64,000 nt of DNA, from NCBI GenBank assembly GCA_965277535.1, contig OZ255825.1, positions 186,001 through 250,000 of the forward strand, given 5' to 3'. The notes beneath the pieces are model-generated. The model saw only the letters and a list, made by a program, of their open reading frames with translations. It was not told the DNA's origin and searched no databases. This stretch comes from Ilyomonas sp965277535 (GTDB taxonomy: Bacteria; Bacteroidota; Bacteroidia; Chitinophagales; Chitinophagaceae). Positions 51,220 through 59,553 of this stretch are shown here, in pieces. The translations under genes and the position numbers were made by a program. Positions within the stretch are counted from its first letter, which is position 1. Each line of letters starts with the position of its first letter.

Positions 51220-52266
51220 ATGAGTAACACAGATAAGCTGAAAGCTCTCAAGCTAACTATTGACAAAATTGACAAAGACTTTGGTAAAGGCAGCGTAATG
51301 ATGATGAACGAAAGGCCCGATAAACAAATGGAAGTGGTTTCTACCGGTTCTATCGGTCTTGATGTTGCGCTTGGCATTGGCGGTTTGCCAAAAGGCCGCG
51401 TGGTTGAAATCTACGGACCTGAATCAAGTGGTAAAACCACTATTGCCACGCATGTAATTGCCGAAGCGCAAAAGAAAGGTGGCATCTGTGCCATCATTGA
51501 TGCCGAGCATGCTTTTGATAGTAACTATGCACAAAAGCTGGGCGTTGACATTGATAACTTATTGATCTCGCAGCCCGATTATGGCGAGCAGGCGCTTGAA
51601 ATTGCTGACCGTTTAATTCTTTCTGGTGCGTTGGATGTTGTGGTGATTGACTCTGTGGCAGCCCTTGTTCCAAAAGGTGAACTGGAAGGCGAAATGGGTG
51701 ATAGCAAAATGGGTTTGCAAGCCCGCTTAATGAGCCAGGCTTTGCGTAAGCTGACGGCTACCATTAGCAAAACAAACACGATATGTATTTTTATTAATCA
51801 GCTTCGCGAAAAAATTGGTGTGATGTTCGGTAATCCCGAAACCACAACTGGCGGTAATGCATTAAAGTTTTACGCGTCCGTTCGTTTGGATATTCGTCGT
51901 GCCGCACAAATTAAAGATGGTGATGAAGCCATCGGAAATCACGTAAAAGTAAAAGTGGTTAAAAACAAAGTAGCACCTCCTTTCCGCTCTGCTGAATTTG
52001 ACATTATTTTTGGCGAAGGCATAAGCAAGGTTGGTGAAATTATTGATATGGGTGTTGAATTAGGAATTGTGAATAAGAGCGGCAGCTGGTTTAGTTATAG
52101 TGGTAATAAATTAGGACAGGGCAGAGAAGCAGTAAAAAGCTTGCTACAGGATAACGAAGGATTGGCAAGCGAAATCGAAGGTAAAATACGTGCAAAAATC
52201 GCTGAAGCGCAAACTACCGGCGTACCTGCCACAAATGGTGTTGCCGTTGGTGCTGACGCAGAATAA
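51220..52266 (+). CDS. recA: Recombinase RecA
   Basis: A 348-residue recombinase of standard length. The Walker A is GPESSGKT at 66-73, Walker B is LDVVVIDSVAAL, the L2 region and MAW-equivalent MGLQARLMSQALRKLT are intact, and INQLREKIGVMFGNPETTTG is the family signature. It forms filaments on single-stranded DNA for recombination and repair. No LexA box was recognised upstream. A terminator follows after 54 bases. Confidence 0.98.
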   Translation: MSNTDKLKALKLTIDKIDKDFGKGSVMMMNERPDKQMEVVSTGSIGLDVALGIGGLPKGRVVEIYGPESSGKTTIATHVIAEAQKKGGICAIIDAEHAFDSNYAQKLGVDIDNLLISQPDYGEQALEIADRLILSGALDVVVIDSVAALVPKGELEGEMGDSKMGLQARLMSQALRKLTATISKTNTICIFINQLREKIGVMFGNPETTTGGNALKFYASVRLDIRRAAQIKDGDEAIGNHVKVKVVKNKVAPPFRSAEFDIIFGEGISKVGEIIDMGVELGIVNKSGSWFSYSGNKLGQGREAVKSLLQDNEGLASEIEGKIRAKIAEAQTTGVPATNGVAVGADAE

Positions 52267-52273
52267 ATAATAC

Positions 52274-52289
52274 TCCCGACATGTCGGGA
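52274..52289. repeat. 16-bp perfect palindrome
   Basis: TCCCGACATGTCGGGA is self-complementary without a loop and lies eight bases after the recA stop. The same word is, as I recall, a common dispersed palindrome in Bacteroidota genomes. Confidence 0.55.
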
Positions 52290-52320
52290 TTGAAGATAGT
52301 TTTTAGTTGGTTTAGTAAGT

Positions 52321-52357
52321 AAGTCTTCTTGTTTCTACAAGAAGACTTTTTGTTTTT
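52321..52357 (+). terminator. Terminator of recA
   Basis: AAGTCTTCTTG (52321-52331) and CAAGAAGACTT (52338-52348) form an 11-pair stem with a six-base loop, followed by TTTGTTTTT. Confidence 0.85.
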
Positions 52358-52400
52358 ATATAGATTCTTGCATGCAATCTTCTTTTATTGTACACGCTGT

Positions 52401-52408
52401 TATATTTG
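52401..52408 (+). promoter_or_regulatory. Predicted -7 box of the purine nucleoside phosphorylase gene
   Basis: TATATTTG fully matches TAnnTTTG and ends 21 bases before the start codon. Confidence 0.4.
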
Positions 52409-52429
52409 TAAAAATCAATAGCAAAGAAG

Positions 52430-53254
52430 ATGGCAAGTTTACTGATTGAGCAGCTTAAAGAAACGATTCAATTCATTCAATCGCAATACAAAGAATCACC
52501 ACAGGTGGGTATCATTTTAGGCAGTGGCTTAGGGAACTTTACATCAGAAATAAAAATTGAAAAAGAAATTGATTATGTCAGCATTCCCTACTTTCCGGTA
52601 AGCACGGTGTTAGGTCATGGCGGCAAAATGATATTTGGAACCTTATCCGGAAAAAATGTGGCAGTGTTATCAGGTCGCTTTCACTTTTATGAAGGTTATA
52701 CACCGCAACAGGTAACTTATCCTATTCAGGTTCTGAAATTATTGGGAGTGCAAACCTTGTTATTGTCGAATGCTGCCGGTGCAGTAAATAAAACACTTAA
52801 GGTTGGCGATTTGATGATGATAACTGACCACATCAGTTTCTTTACGCCCAACCCGCTGCTTGGTAAAAATGAAGATGAATTGGGCACACGCTTTCCTGAT
52901 ATGAGCGAACCTTACAACCGGAATATTCTTGCAAAAACAAAAAGGATTGCCGATTGTTTGGGTTACGAAATAAAAGAGGGCGTTTATGTTGGTGTCACGG
53001 GTCCTACATTTGAAACGCACGCTGAATACCGGTTGATTGCTGCTATTGGCGGAGATGCTGTTGGCATGAGTACTGTGCAGGAAACCATTGTTGCCCGACA
53101 TGCGGGAATGGATGTGTTCGCTGTAAGCGTAATTACCGATCTGGGTATTCGTGATGATGATAACATCATTACGCATGAAGAGGTTTTGGCGGCTGCAAAA
53201 GAAGCAGAACCAAAGCTCACCCATCTTTTCAAAAGTCTAATTGCCGAATTATGA
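52430..53254 (+). CDS. punA: Purine nucleoside phosphorylase (trimeric type)
   Basis: A 274-residue phosphorylase that splits purine nucleosides with phosphate into base and ribose 1-phosphate. Phosphate and substrate motifs are visible: GIILGSGLGNF, VLGHGGKM, LSGRFHFYEGYTP, LLSNAAGAVN, GPTFETHAEYR and VGMSTVQETIVARH, diagnostic for the trimeric PNP family. It acts in the cytosol in purine salvage and fits the nucleoside transporter at 10996. Its stop overlaps the start of the GLPGLI-type gene by four bases, so the two are co-transcribed. Confidence 0.95.
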   Translation: MASLLIEQLKETIQFIQSQYKESPQVGIILGSGLGNFTSEIKIEKEIDYVSIPYFPVSTVLGHGGKMIFGTLSGKNVAVLSGRFHFYEGYTPQQVTYPIQVLKLLGVQTLLLSNAAGAVNKTLKVGDLMMITDHISFFTPNPLLGKNEDELGTRFPDMSEPYNRNILAKTKRIADCLGYEIKEGVYVGVTGPTFETHAEYRLIAAIGGDAVGMSTVQETIVARHAGMDVFAVSVITDLGIRDDDNIITHEEVLAAAKEAEPKLTHLFKSLIAEL

Positions 53255-53889
53255 GCAAAACCAAAATGCAACAATTGCTATTACGATTTTGTGGTTTGTT
53301 TTTGCTTCTTTTTTTGTGCGCTAAAGGCAAATCTCAATCCGCATCAAAATTTGTTGCAGAATGTACCATTACTTATTCGGTGTCGCTGGAAGGGGCCGAA
53401 AACAATTTAACTACAAAGACATTGTTTATAAAAGGAAGAAAAACACGTACTGATATTAACTATTCTTCTTTTCATCAATCCACAATTTTAGACAACAAAA
53501 CCGGCGATGCTGTTGTATTAAAAACCATCGGTACGGATAAATACATTTCTTCGTTTACTGCACAGCAATGGAAAGAAAAAAACAATAAATGGGATGATGT
53601 AAAAGTTTCGTTTACAAATGAAACGACAAAAGTTCTTACTTATACTTGTAGCAAAGCCATCTTAACCACTAAGAATGATAATCATTTCGTTGTTTATTAT
53701 ACAACAGATTTTGTTGCTTCAACAACAGAAAATCCATATCAGTTTAAAAGTATTCCGGGACTGATATTAGAATACGAATCTCAAACGGGCGAAGGAAAAT
53801 TAATTACTTTTAAAGCAACAGATATAGATTTTAGTCCTGTTCCTGTATCAAAATTTGAAATACCAACAACAGGATATAGAGTATTGTAA
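53251..53889 (+). CDS. GLPGLI-family secreted protein
   Basis: A 212-residue exported protein. A signal peptide (LLLRFCGLFLLLFLCAKGKS) leads into a beta-rich domain with ECTITYSVSLEG at the start, and the family hallmark appears in the variant form FKSIPGLILEYES. GLPGLI proteins are secreted or periplasmic, specific to Bacteroidota and of unknown function. The ATG overlaps the PNP stop (ATGA), so translation is probably coupled, though a functional link with purine salvage is not obvious. Confidence 0.8.
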   Translation: MSKTKMQQLLLRFCGLFLLLFLCAKGKSQSASKFVAECTITYSVSLEGAENNLTTKTLFIKGRKTRTDINYSSFHQSTILDNKTGDAVVLKTIGTDKYISSFTAQQWKEKNNKWDDVKVSFTNETTKVLTYTCSKAILTTKNDNHFVVYYTTDFVASTTENPYQFKSIPGLILEYESQTGEGKLITFKATDIDFSPVPVSKFEIPTTGYRVL

Positions 53890-53898
53890 CGCCTTAGG

Positions 53899-54237
53899 TT
53901 ATGGACGCGCCGGTGTTTTGAATTTTGGAACTTTTGGAGTAAATTTATATGGATAAACAAACGTAGTACTAGATGATTTCTGTGAGAAAAGATCTGTGGT
54001 CACAGGACCGCTCATACTTAAGCCGTTTGCATCACGAGTGTAAAAATAATTACCCATCACCTGAGATGTTCTATAGCGAAGCTGAAAGGAGAGATAGTTA
54101 TTGGAAAGCTTGCTTAAATGCTTTAGGCTATATTTGTTTTTGTTATCGTCGTTACTGTTGGTAGTGGTAGTTGCCATAGCAGTAATTGCTACTAAAACAG
54201 CGGCCATTACTACAACAAGTGGTTTATAAAATTTCAT
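53899..54237 (-). CDS. Small secreted protein, unknown
   Basis: A 112-residue protein with a signal peptide (MKFYKPLVVVMAAVLVAITA, probable cleavage after AMA) and a short mature part starting with Thr/Asn repeats (TTTTNSNDDNKNKY) and ending in a Lys/Pro-rich tail (FTPKVPKFKTPARP). No family recognised. ATG 54237 begins the signal peptide; an ATG nine codons upstream is less likely. It converges on the GLPGLI-type gene with nine bases between the stops. Confidence 0.6.
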   Translation of the reverse strand: MKFYKPLVVVMAAVLVAITAMATTTTNSNDDNKNKYSLKHLSKLSNNYLSFQLRYRTSQVMGNYFYTRDANGLSMSGPVTTDLFSQKSSSTTFVYPYKFTPKVPKFKTPARP

Positions 54238-54368
54238 ATACGTAATTATGCTGCAAATATACAAATTATTGTTTAATTAACAATTTATTCAACTCATGTT
54301 ATTAAATAAATATGGACAAAAACGTGATGGAGTAAGATTTGATGTTACTTTTTAGAAAATTATTGGCA

Positions 54369-55790
54369 ATGAAAGAGCAACCATTTAGCGAAGACAAAGA
54401 GGAAATACAAGAACTGCTCAGGCAATACAATAATCTGCGCCTCGGGCGTAGCTTTTCTTTTTTAGAAGAAGAAGCTTTTGAACGCATTATTGATTACTAT
54501 GACGAGAACGACGATTTCAACAAAGCGATTGAAGTTGCTGAAACGGGTTTGGAGTATTTTCCATTTTCTTCTCACCTGCTTATCAAATATGCTGATTTAC
54601 TTATTGTTTCCCGAAAATATCATGAAGCATTAACCACGTTAGAAAAAGCTGAGCTGTTTGATGCTTCCGACATCAACATTCCCATTTTAAAAACAGATGC
54701 TTATCTGGCACTCGATCAGCAGGAAAAAGCTGTAATAGTTTTACAGGAAGCACTTGTTGTTTTTGATGGCGAAGACAGGCGTGAATTGTTGTTTGAACTG
54801 GCGGATGTGTATGACGATTATGAAGAGTTTGATAAAGTGTTTGATTGCTTGAAATTGATTTTGGAAGAAGATTTAACCAACGAAGAAGCTTTATATAAAA
54901 TTTGTTTTTGGACAGATTTTACAGGACGCAACGAAGAAAGCATTAAGCTGCATCAACACATTATTAACGAACATCCTTACAGCGAACTGGCGTGGTTTAA
55001 TTTGGGTGCAGCTTACCAGGGAATTAAATTGTACGAAAAAGCAGTTGACGCGTATCAGTACGCTATAACCATTGATGAAAAATTTGATTACGCTTACCGC
55101 AACATGGGCGATGCATACATCCGTTTGCGCATGTATAAAGAAGCCATAGAAGTATTGCAGAAAGTGGTTGAATTAACCCGCCCGGAAGAAGTGATATATG
55201 AAGCGATTGGACATTGCTATCATCGTCTTCAAAATTATGCGCAGGCACGTTTCCATTACCGGAAAGCAAGCCACATGAACCCCGACGATAGTAAGCTGTA
55301 TTATAAAATTGCACTTACTTACATCAACGAACAACACTGGGAACAAGCCATCAAGCAGTTGGAAAATGCGATGCGCATTCAGCGTAACGTAGCTGAGTAC
55401 AATTTGGCGATGGGCGAATGCAGGATGAATTTACAGCAATACAGAGAAGCTATACAATGCTTTGGTACAGTTATCAGGTTGCGCCCGAGAAATGTAAATG
55501 GTTGGGAAGCTCTCATCAAATGCTTATATAAAAAAGAAGCTTTTGAAGAGGCTTGCGATCAATGTCTCGCTGCTCTGCAAGCTACCGATGGAAAACCTGT
55601 TTTTTTATTTTACTATTCTGCAGCTTTAGCAGCTTCGGGTAAATGGAAAGAATCGCTTTTGCAGTTGGAAAAAGCACTGGAAAAAGCTCCTAAGCTGTTA
55701 AAAAAATTTATTGAGATCAATCCTTCTATCTTACAAAAAAATGCAGTGGTTGATGTAATCGCGCGTTATAAAAAAGGAAGAAAAATGTAA
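54369..55790 (+). CDS. Tetratricopeptide-repeat protein
   Basis: A 473-residue protein made almost entirely of TPR units, about 11-12 by eye. Clear repeats include AWFNLGAAYQGIKLYEKAVD, AYRNMGDAYIRLRMYKEAIE, YEAIGHCYHRLQNYAQARFH and LYYKIALTYINEQHWEQAIK. No signal peptide or enzymatic domain, so it should be a cytosolic scaffold for protein-protein contacts. I chose ATG 54369 (MKEQPFSED) because it gives a soluble start; ATG 54342 would add nine mostly hydrophobic residues (MLLFRKLLA). Confidence 0.87.
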   Translation: MKEQPFSEDKEEIQELLRQYNNLRLGRSFSFLEEEAFERIIDYYDENDDFNKAIEVAETGLEYFPFSSHLLIKYADLLIVSRKYHEALTTLEKAELFDASDINIPILKTDAYLALDQQEKAVIVLQEALVVFDGEDRRELLFELADVYDDYEEFDKVFDCLKLILEEDLTNEEALYKICFWTDFTGRNEESIKLHQHIINEHPYSELAWFNLGAAYQGIKLYEKAVDAYQYAITIDEKFDYAYRNMGDAYIRLRMYKEAIEVLQKVVELTRPEEVIYEAIGHCYHRLQNYAQARFHYRKASHMNPDDSKLYYKIALTYINEQHWEQAIKQLENAMRIQRNVAEYNLAMGECRMNLQQYREAIQCFGTVIRLRPRNVNGWEALIKCLYKKEAFEEACDQCLAALQATDGKPVFLFYYSAALAASGKWKESLLQLEKALEKAPKLLKKFIEINPSILQKNAVVDVIARYKKGRKM

Positions 55791-55824
55791 GAACCTGGTA
55801 ACAAAATAAAACCTGGTTCTTGCT
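55789..55824. terminator. Shared hairpin between convergent genes
   Basis: AAGAACCTGGT and ACCTGGTTCTT pair with one mismatch around a 12-base loop. The T-rich tail is better on the minus strand, so it probably ends the SAM-cleaving enzyme gene as well as the TPR gene. Confidence 0.4.
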
Positions 55825-55916
55825 GTGCTGAACAGAAACTTTACTGCTTACTTTAAGTAAAGTTTTTTGGGCAAAAACAAACTTAAATATTTCATCTGTA
55901 GTTTCTGCAATTCACC

Positions 55917-56732
55917 TTATGCAAAGTAAATGCGTACTGTTTGATAAAACCATTTGTTTTGTAACGAACCAGCATCATTGGTAAACCGGCGTAAGCCAAA
56001 CAAGCCTGCCATATTACCTTTATTAACTGAGATTTCAAGGAAGCCGGCAGCATTAAACCAAGCTAATTTTTCGCCTGGCGATACGGAAGAATAATTTTCA
56101 CTAAGCATATTGATGATTTCATTTCTCATAAACGAGATATGAAAATGGCGGCCTTTCCGGTGTTCCTCAAACTCTTCTTTCGTAATGTTTACAACTACGT
56201 TTTCGAAGTTATCAATGAAGATAATCTGACCTTCGAGCCAATCAGCACCAATGGTTGATCGCAGCGGATACTTCTCTTCAATTGCGGTGATAACATCTCC
56301 TGTTTCTTCAATGTCTTTTCCTTCTTTTATTTGTTTCAGCACATTTGCAATAGCTCTGGTAAATTCCAATGTGCCGATACCTTTTTCTGATGATACAGAA
56401 ACTGATTTTACACTATCCGGCATCGCTCCGGTAATCATGGTAAGGATGCCATTATCCGGGCAAATAATATATTGTCCGTTGTGCTTTGTAATTAAAAAAT
56501 GGGTAGGAGAAAGTTCAAATAAATTGACAATAAGAATATGAATCGTGCCGGCAGGAAAATGTTTAAAAGCGTTGTTGCAGATATATGCCGTTTGCGAATA
56601 ATCAAAGGGTGAAAGCGTGTGAGAGATGTCAACAACGTTCAACGTATCATCAACCGAAAGCAACTGCCCTTTTATGGCACCTGTAATGTAATCGTACAAG
56701 CCAATATCCGTAGAAAGCGTAACAATGGGCAT
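55917..56732 (-). CDS. SAM hydroxide adenosyltransferase (DUF62 family)
   Basis: A 271-residue protein of the DUF62 family, which includes SAM hydroxide adenosyltransferases and the halogenases FlA and SalL. The N-terminus MPIVTLSTDIGLYDYITGAI gives the conserved Asp, VDISHTLSPFDYSQTAY and IIFIDNFENVVVNI are further family motifs. The usual reaction cleaves S-adenosylmethionine to adenosine and methionine. ATG 56732 was chosen over one six codons upstream. It starts 29 bases after the SDR gene, in the same direction, so both may be in one transcript. Confidence 0.87.
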   Translation of the reverse strand: MPIVTLSTDIGLYDYITGAIKGQLLSVDDTLNVVDISHTLSPFDYSQTAYICNNAFKHFPAGTIHILIVNLFELSPTHFLITKHNGQYIICPDNGILTMITGAMPDSVKSVSVSSEKGIGTLEFTRAIANVLKQIKEGKDIEETGDVITAIEEKYPLRSTIGADWLEGQIIFIDNFENVVVNITKEEFEEHRKGRHFHISFMRNEIINMLSENYSSVSPGEKLAWFNAAGFLEISVNKGNMAGLFGLRRFTNDAGSLQNKWFYQTVRIYFA

Positions 56733-56761
56733 ATAAAAATTAAGTTGCAAAGTAAACTTTG

Positions 56762-57568
56762 CTACTTGGTAAGCACACCGTTTTTAAAGAAGAACTTATA
56801 AACAAGCTTATCAGCAAGCGAAGGCAAAAATTTATTTATTAACACAGTTTCCTTTCCGGTTGTTGTTAATACTAAGGTTCGTTTTCTTCGTTCAATTGCT
56901 TTTAAAATGTGAGTGGCACATTCTTCCGAACTCATTAATTTATCTTCCTCCAAAGGTGATTCTCCTTGCGGCTCTGCATTTTTGTTTAATGCTGTTTTCC
57001 GAATGTTCGAAGCTGTATAACCCGGGCAAACCCACATTACGTTTACTCCTGTTTTATAAAGCTCGGTACGCAAAGCTTCCAGCCAACCATTCAATGCAAA
57101 TTTGGAGGCGGAGTAACCGCTACGGCCGGGTAAACCACGAAATCCTGCGATGGAAGAAACACCTACAATGTCGCCTTTTTCTTTTGTAATAAAAGGCAAA
57201 GCGAATTGGGTACAATACACTGCGCCCCAAAAGTTTACATCCATTAACCGATGCAACGTCTCCATATCAGTTTCAGCAAACATAGCCCGCATGGAAATGC
57301 CTGCATTGTTGATAAGAATGTTTATGCGACCAAAAATTTTTATCGTCTCTTCTATAAAAACTTTGCAATCAGCCTCTTTGCTAACATCAGCAGCTTTTAT
57401 AAACAAAGGTTTACCTGCACAACGGGTTTGCAGATTGTACAACTTATCATAATTACGACTACAGGTAGCCACTTTCGCTCCTTGTTGAAGCAACGCTTCT
57501 ACCAATGCTTTACCAATTCCTTCTGAACCGCCGGTAACCACTACCACTTTATCCTGAAAATAACTCAT
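56762..57568 (-). CDS. Short-chain dehydrogenase/reductase
   Basis: A 268-residue classical SDR. The nucleotide motif is TGGSEGIG (12-19), followed by NNAG in INILINNAGISM, and the catalytic Ser, Tyr152 and Lys156 in SSIAGFRGLPGRSGYSASK. The C-terminal extension (about residues 195-268) with ERRKRTLVLTTTGKETVLIN suits the group resembling dehydrogenase/reductase members that act on lipids or 3-ketosphinganine-like substrates. The exact substrate is unknown. I chose ATG 57568 (MSYFQDKV) because it fits the family start. Confidence 0.88.
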   Translation of the reverse strand: MSYFQDKVVVVTGGSEGIGKALVEALLQQGAKVATCSRNYDKLYNLQTRCAGKPLFIKAADVSKEADCKVFIEETIKIFGRINILINNAGISMRAMFAETDMETLHRLMDVNFWGAVYCTQFALPFITKEKGDIVGVSSIAGFRGLPGRSGYSASKFALNGWLEALRTELYKTGVNVMWVCPGYTASNIRKTALNKNAEPQGESPLEEDKLMSSEECATHILKAIERRKRTLVLTTTGKETVLINKFLPSLADKLVYKFFFKNGVLTK

Positions 57569-57660
57569 ACTGCAAATTAGCTTCAAAAATAAATATCTAA
57601 CAAGCTAACAAGCGTAAGGAATTAGCATTGTTATTTTATTAGAAATTAAAGTTCTAAAAA

Positions 57661-57691
57661 TTTGGTTACAAACTGGATTCCTCTATTTTTG
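57661..57691 (+). promoter_or_regulatory. Promoter of tRNA-Lys
   Basis: TTTG (57661-57664), a 19-base spacer and TATTTTTG (57684-57691) match the Bacteroidota consensus fully. It ends 22 bases before the tRNA. Confidence 0.8.
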
Positions 57692-57713
57692 CACTCCCAA
57701 AAATGGGATGATT

Positions 57714-57786
57714 GATCTCGTAGCTCAGTTGGTAGAGCACAACACTTTTAATGTTGGGGCCCTGGGTTCGAGTCCCAGCGGGATCA
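57714..57786 (+). tRNA. tRNA-Lys (anticodon TTT)
   Basis: A 73-nt cloverleaf. The acceptor stem GATCTCG/CGGGATC has one G-U pair, the D-arm reads GCTCAGTTGGTAGAGC, the anticodon stem CAACA/TGTTG holds the loop CTTTTAA with anticodon TTT, and the T-arm CTGGG-TTCGAGT-CCCAG is perfect. CCA is not encoded. It reads AAA and AAG lysine codons. Confidence 0.97.
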
Positions 57787-57873
57787 CTTGGTAATCATTT
57801 TCAACTTATTGTATCGTTAGATTTGGTTTTTCAATTTCATTATTGTCCTTTTTTAATTTCGCTATCTTCATTT

Positions 57874-59553
57874 TTAATCAGAATATATCCCTTTTTGGTT
57901 TGCGAAACGGTAGTGAAACCAATCTACATCTACAAAACCGTTGTCCTGAATTTTGTTGTAATTGTAAATGCTTATACGGTCTCCGCGGTAAAACCCCCAT
58001 GTAAGTTGCGAAGCATCGCCAAAGGCAGTAAAAGTCTTACCATCTAAGCTGTAAGCGTAATTGTTTTTTCCCTGCCAATCCCATGTAGATTGTAGCCACA
58101 CAACAGTTTGCCTTATTTGCGCACCTTCCTTTTCCTTTCCGTTGTTATCATAAAATAGAGTGCGGATTCCGTTGTTTTGTTTTATGCCAATAGTTGTATA
58201 GACCTCAGAGAAATGGCATAAACCACCATATTCTCCATTAACCATACCGGCAACATCAATTTTAATGGTTACTCTGTTTTTTGCAGTTCGCATACTTCGC
58301 TGTGTAAGCGTATTGCCTGCCCTATAAAACAATTTGCGTTTATCAGCCGAATTTGCATTTGATGCAGGTATAAAAGCGTGCAGCCTCAAATATCCCTTTC
58401 GTTCTGTGAGCGACCAGTTTTCGTTTCGCGGCTGATAGTTCCATTCCCAGTGCGGAGAAAGAAAGGGAAGATTAAATTCATCATCCTTTTGCAAAGGTGT
58501 GATCACCGAAATGGAAACAGGATTTTTAAATGTCCATACCATGTTCCCAATTGTGTCGGTTCCCACTTTGCCAATAATAGGCCAGTCATTTATAAACGTT
58601 ACAGGCAACAGGCACATCGCTCGCCCTTCCCAGCTACCCGTTCCCTGGTGCGTAAGAAACCACCAGTTGCCGGAAGCAAGCTCTATTAAACCTCCCTGGT
58701 TGGGCTCTTTATCTATTGACGGATTTACATGGTTCAATTGCCTTGTTTCATAAGGACCATAAATATTTTTAGAACGCTCTATCATGGCAACTCTGCCTTC
58801 TTCTTTTACTTCACTAAAAAAATGATAATAGTAGCCGTTGATTTTATACAACTTGTTAGCCTCACTGCCTTGCGATTGATGAATTACTGAATCCGACTTC
58901 ATGAATATCTGCTTGCCATCGGCACTCATTCTAAACAAATGTATTTTGTAGTTGTCTGCAAAGTGGGTGGCAATAAAATATGCCTTGCCGTTATCATCCC
59001 AGAAAGGACAACAGTCATCCCAGCCTTTTGCTTTCATTACCTGCTGCAATGGTTGCCAGGGACCTGTAGCCTTTTTTGCAGTGCTCATAAAAAATCCTTC
59101 ATCGGGAGTGCCGAAATAAACCCAAAATTTTCCTTTGTGATAACGGATAGAACCCGCCCAAATGCCTTTGCCATACCGGTTCATTTTATTCCAGTTGAGT
59201 TCGGGGCTAATCTGGTTCAGGTTGCTTACCACATGCCCCATAATATTCCAGTTAAGTAAATCTTTTGAGTGAAGGATGATAACGCCGGGCGAAAATTGAA
59301 AAGTGGAAGAAATAGCATAATAGTCTTTGCCAACGCGGATAGCGTCAATGTCGCTGTAATCGGCGGGAATAAGAGGATTTACATAAGTGCCATCCCCTTG
59401 GTTTCCCCATTTTTCCGTTGTTTGCGTAAAAGCATCCGATGAAAAAAAAAGCAGCAAAAACAAAAGAGCTTTTAGTCTTCTTCTTTCATTAGTTGCACAG
59501 GACCTAACAGCCCGGAGGAAATGAGCGGCGAGTTTTTGGTAAAATAATTCCAT
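57874..59553 (-). CDS. Glycoside hydrolase family 43 protein
   Basis: A 559-residue secreted glycosidase. A signal-like stretch (LKALLFLLLFFSSDAFTQ) precedes a five-bladed GH43 propeller (YVNPLIPADYSDIDAIRVGK, GIWAGSIRYHKGKFWVYFG, SQGSEANKLYKINGYYYHFF), in which the Asp and Glu of these segments are the likely catalytic pair, and a C-terminal beta-sandwich (about residues 360-559). The usual activity is beta-xylosidase or alpha-L-arabinofuranosidase. The only ATG (59553) puts about 27 residues before the signal and overlaps the GH106 gene by 82 bases, so the true start is uncertain. It is last in the susC-susD-GH106-GH43 series. Confidence 0.87.
   Translation of the reverse strand: MELFYQKLAAHFLRAVRSCATNERRRLKALLFLLLFFSSDAFTQTTEKWGNQGDGTYVNPLIPADYSDIDAIRVGKDYYAISSTFQFSPGVIILHSKDLLNWNIMGHVVSNLNQISPELNWNKMNRYGKGIWAGSIRYHKGKFWVYFGTPDEGFFMSTAKKATGPWQPLQQVMKAKGWDDCCPFWDDNGKAYFIATHFADNYKIHLFRMSADGKQIFMKSDSVIHQSQGSEANKLYKINGYYYHFFSEVKEEGRVAMIERSKNIYGPYETRQLNHVNPSIDKEPNQGGLIELASGNWWFLTHQGTGSWEGRAMCLLPVTFINDWPIIGKVGTDTIGNMVWTFKNPVSISVITPLQKDDEFNLPFLSPHWEWNYQPRNENWSLTERKGYLRLHAFIPASNANSADKRKLFYRAGNTLTQRSMRTAKNRVTIKIDVAGMVNGEYGGLCHFSEVYTTIGIKQNNGIRTLFYDNNGKEKEGAQIRQTVVWLQSTWDWQGKNNYAYSLDGKTFTAFGDASQLTWGFYRGDRISIYNYNKIQDNGFVDVDWFHYRFANQKGIYSD

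Noticed and set aside
52760..53224. 154-residue minus-strand ORF
   Set aside because: Antisense to the well supported purine nucleoside phosphorylase.
57751..58047. 98-residue plus-strand ORF
   Set aside because: It begins inside tRNA-Lys and overlaps the GH43 gene on the other strand.
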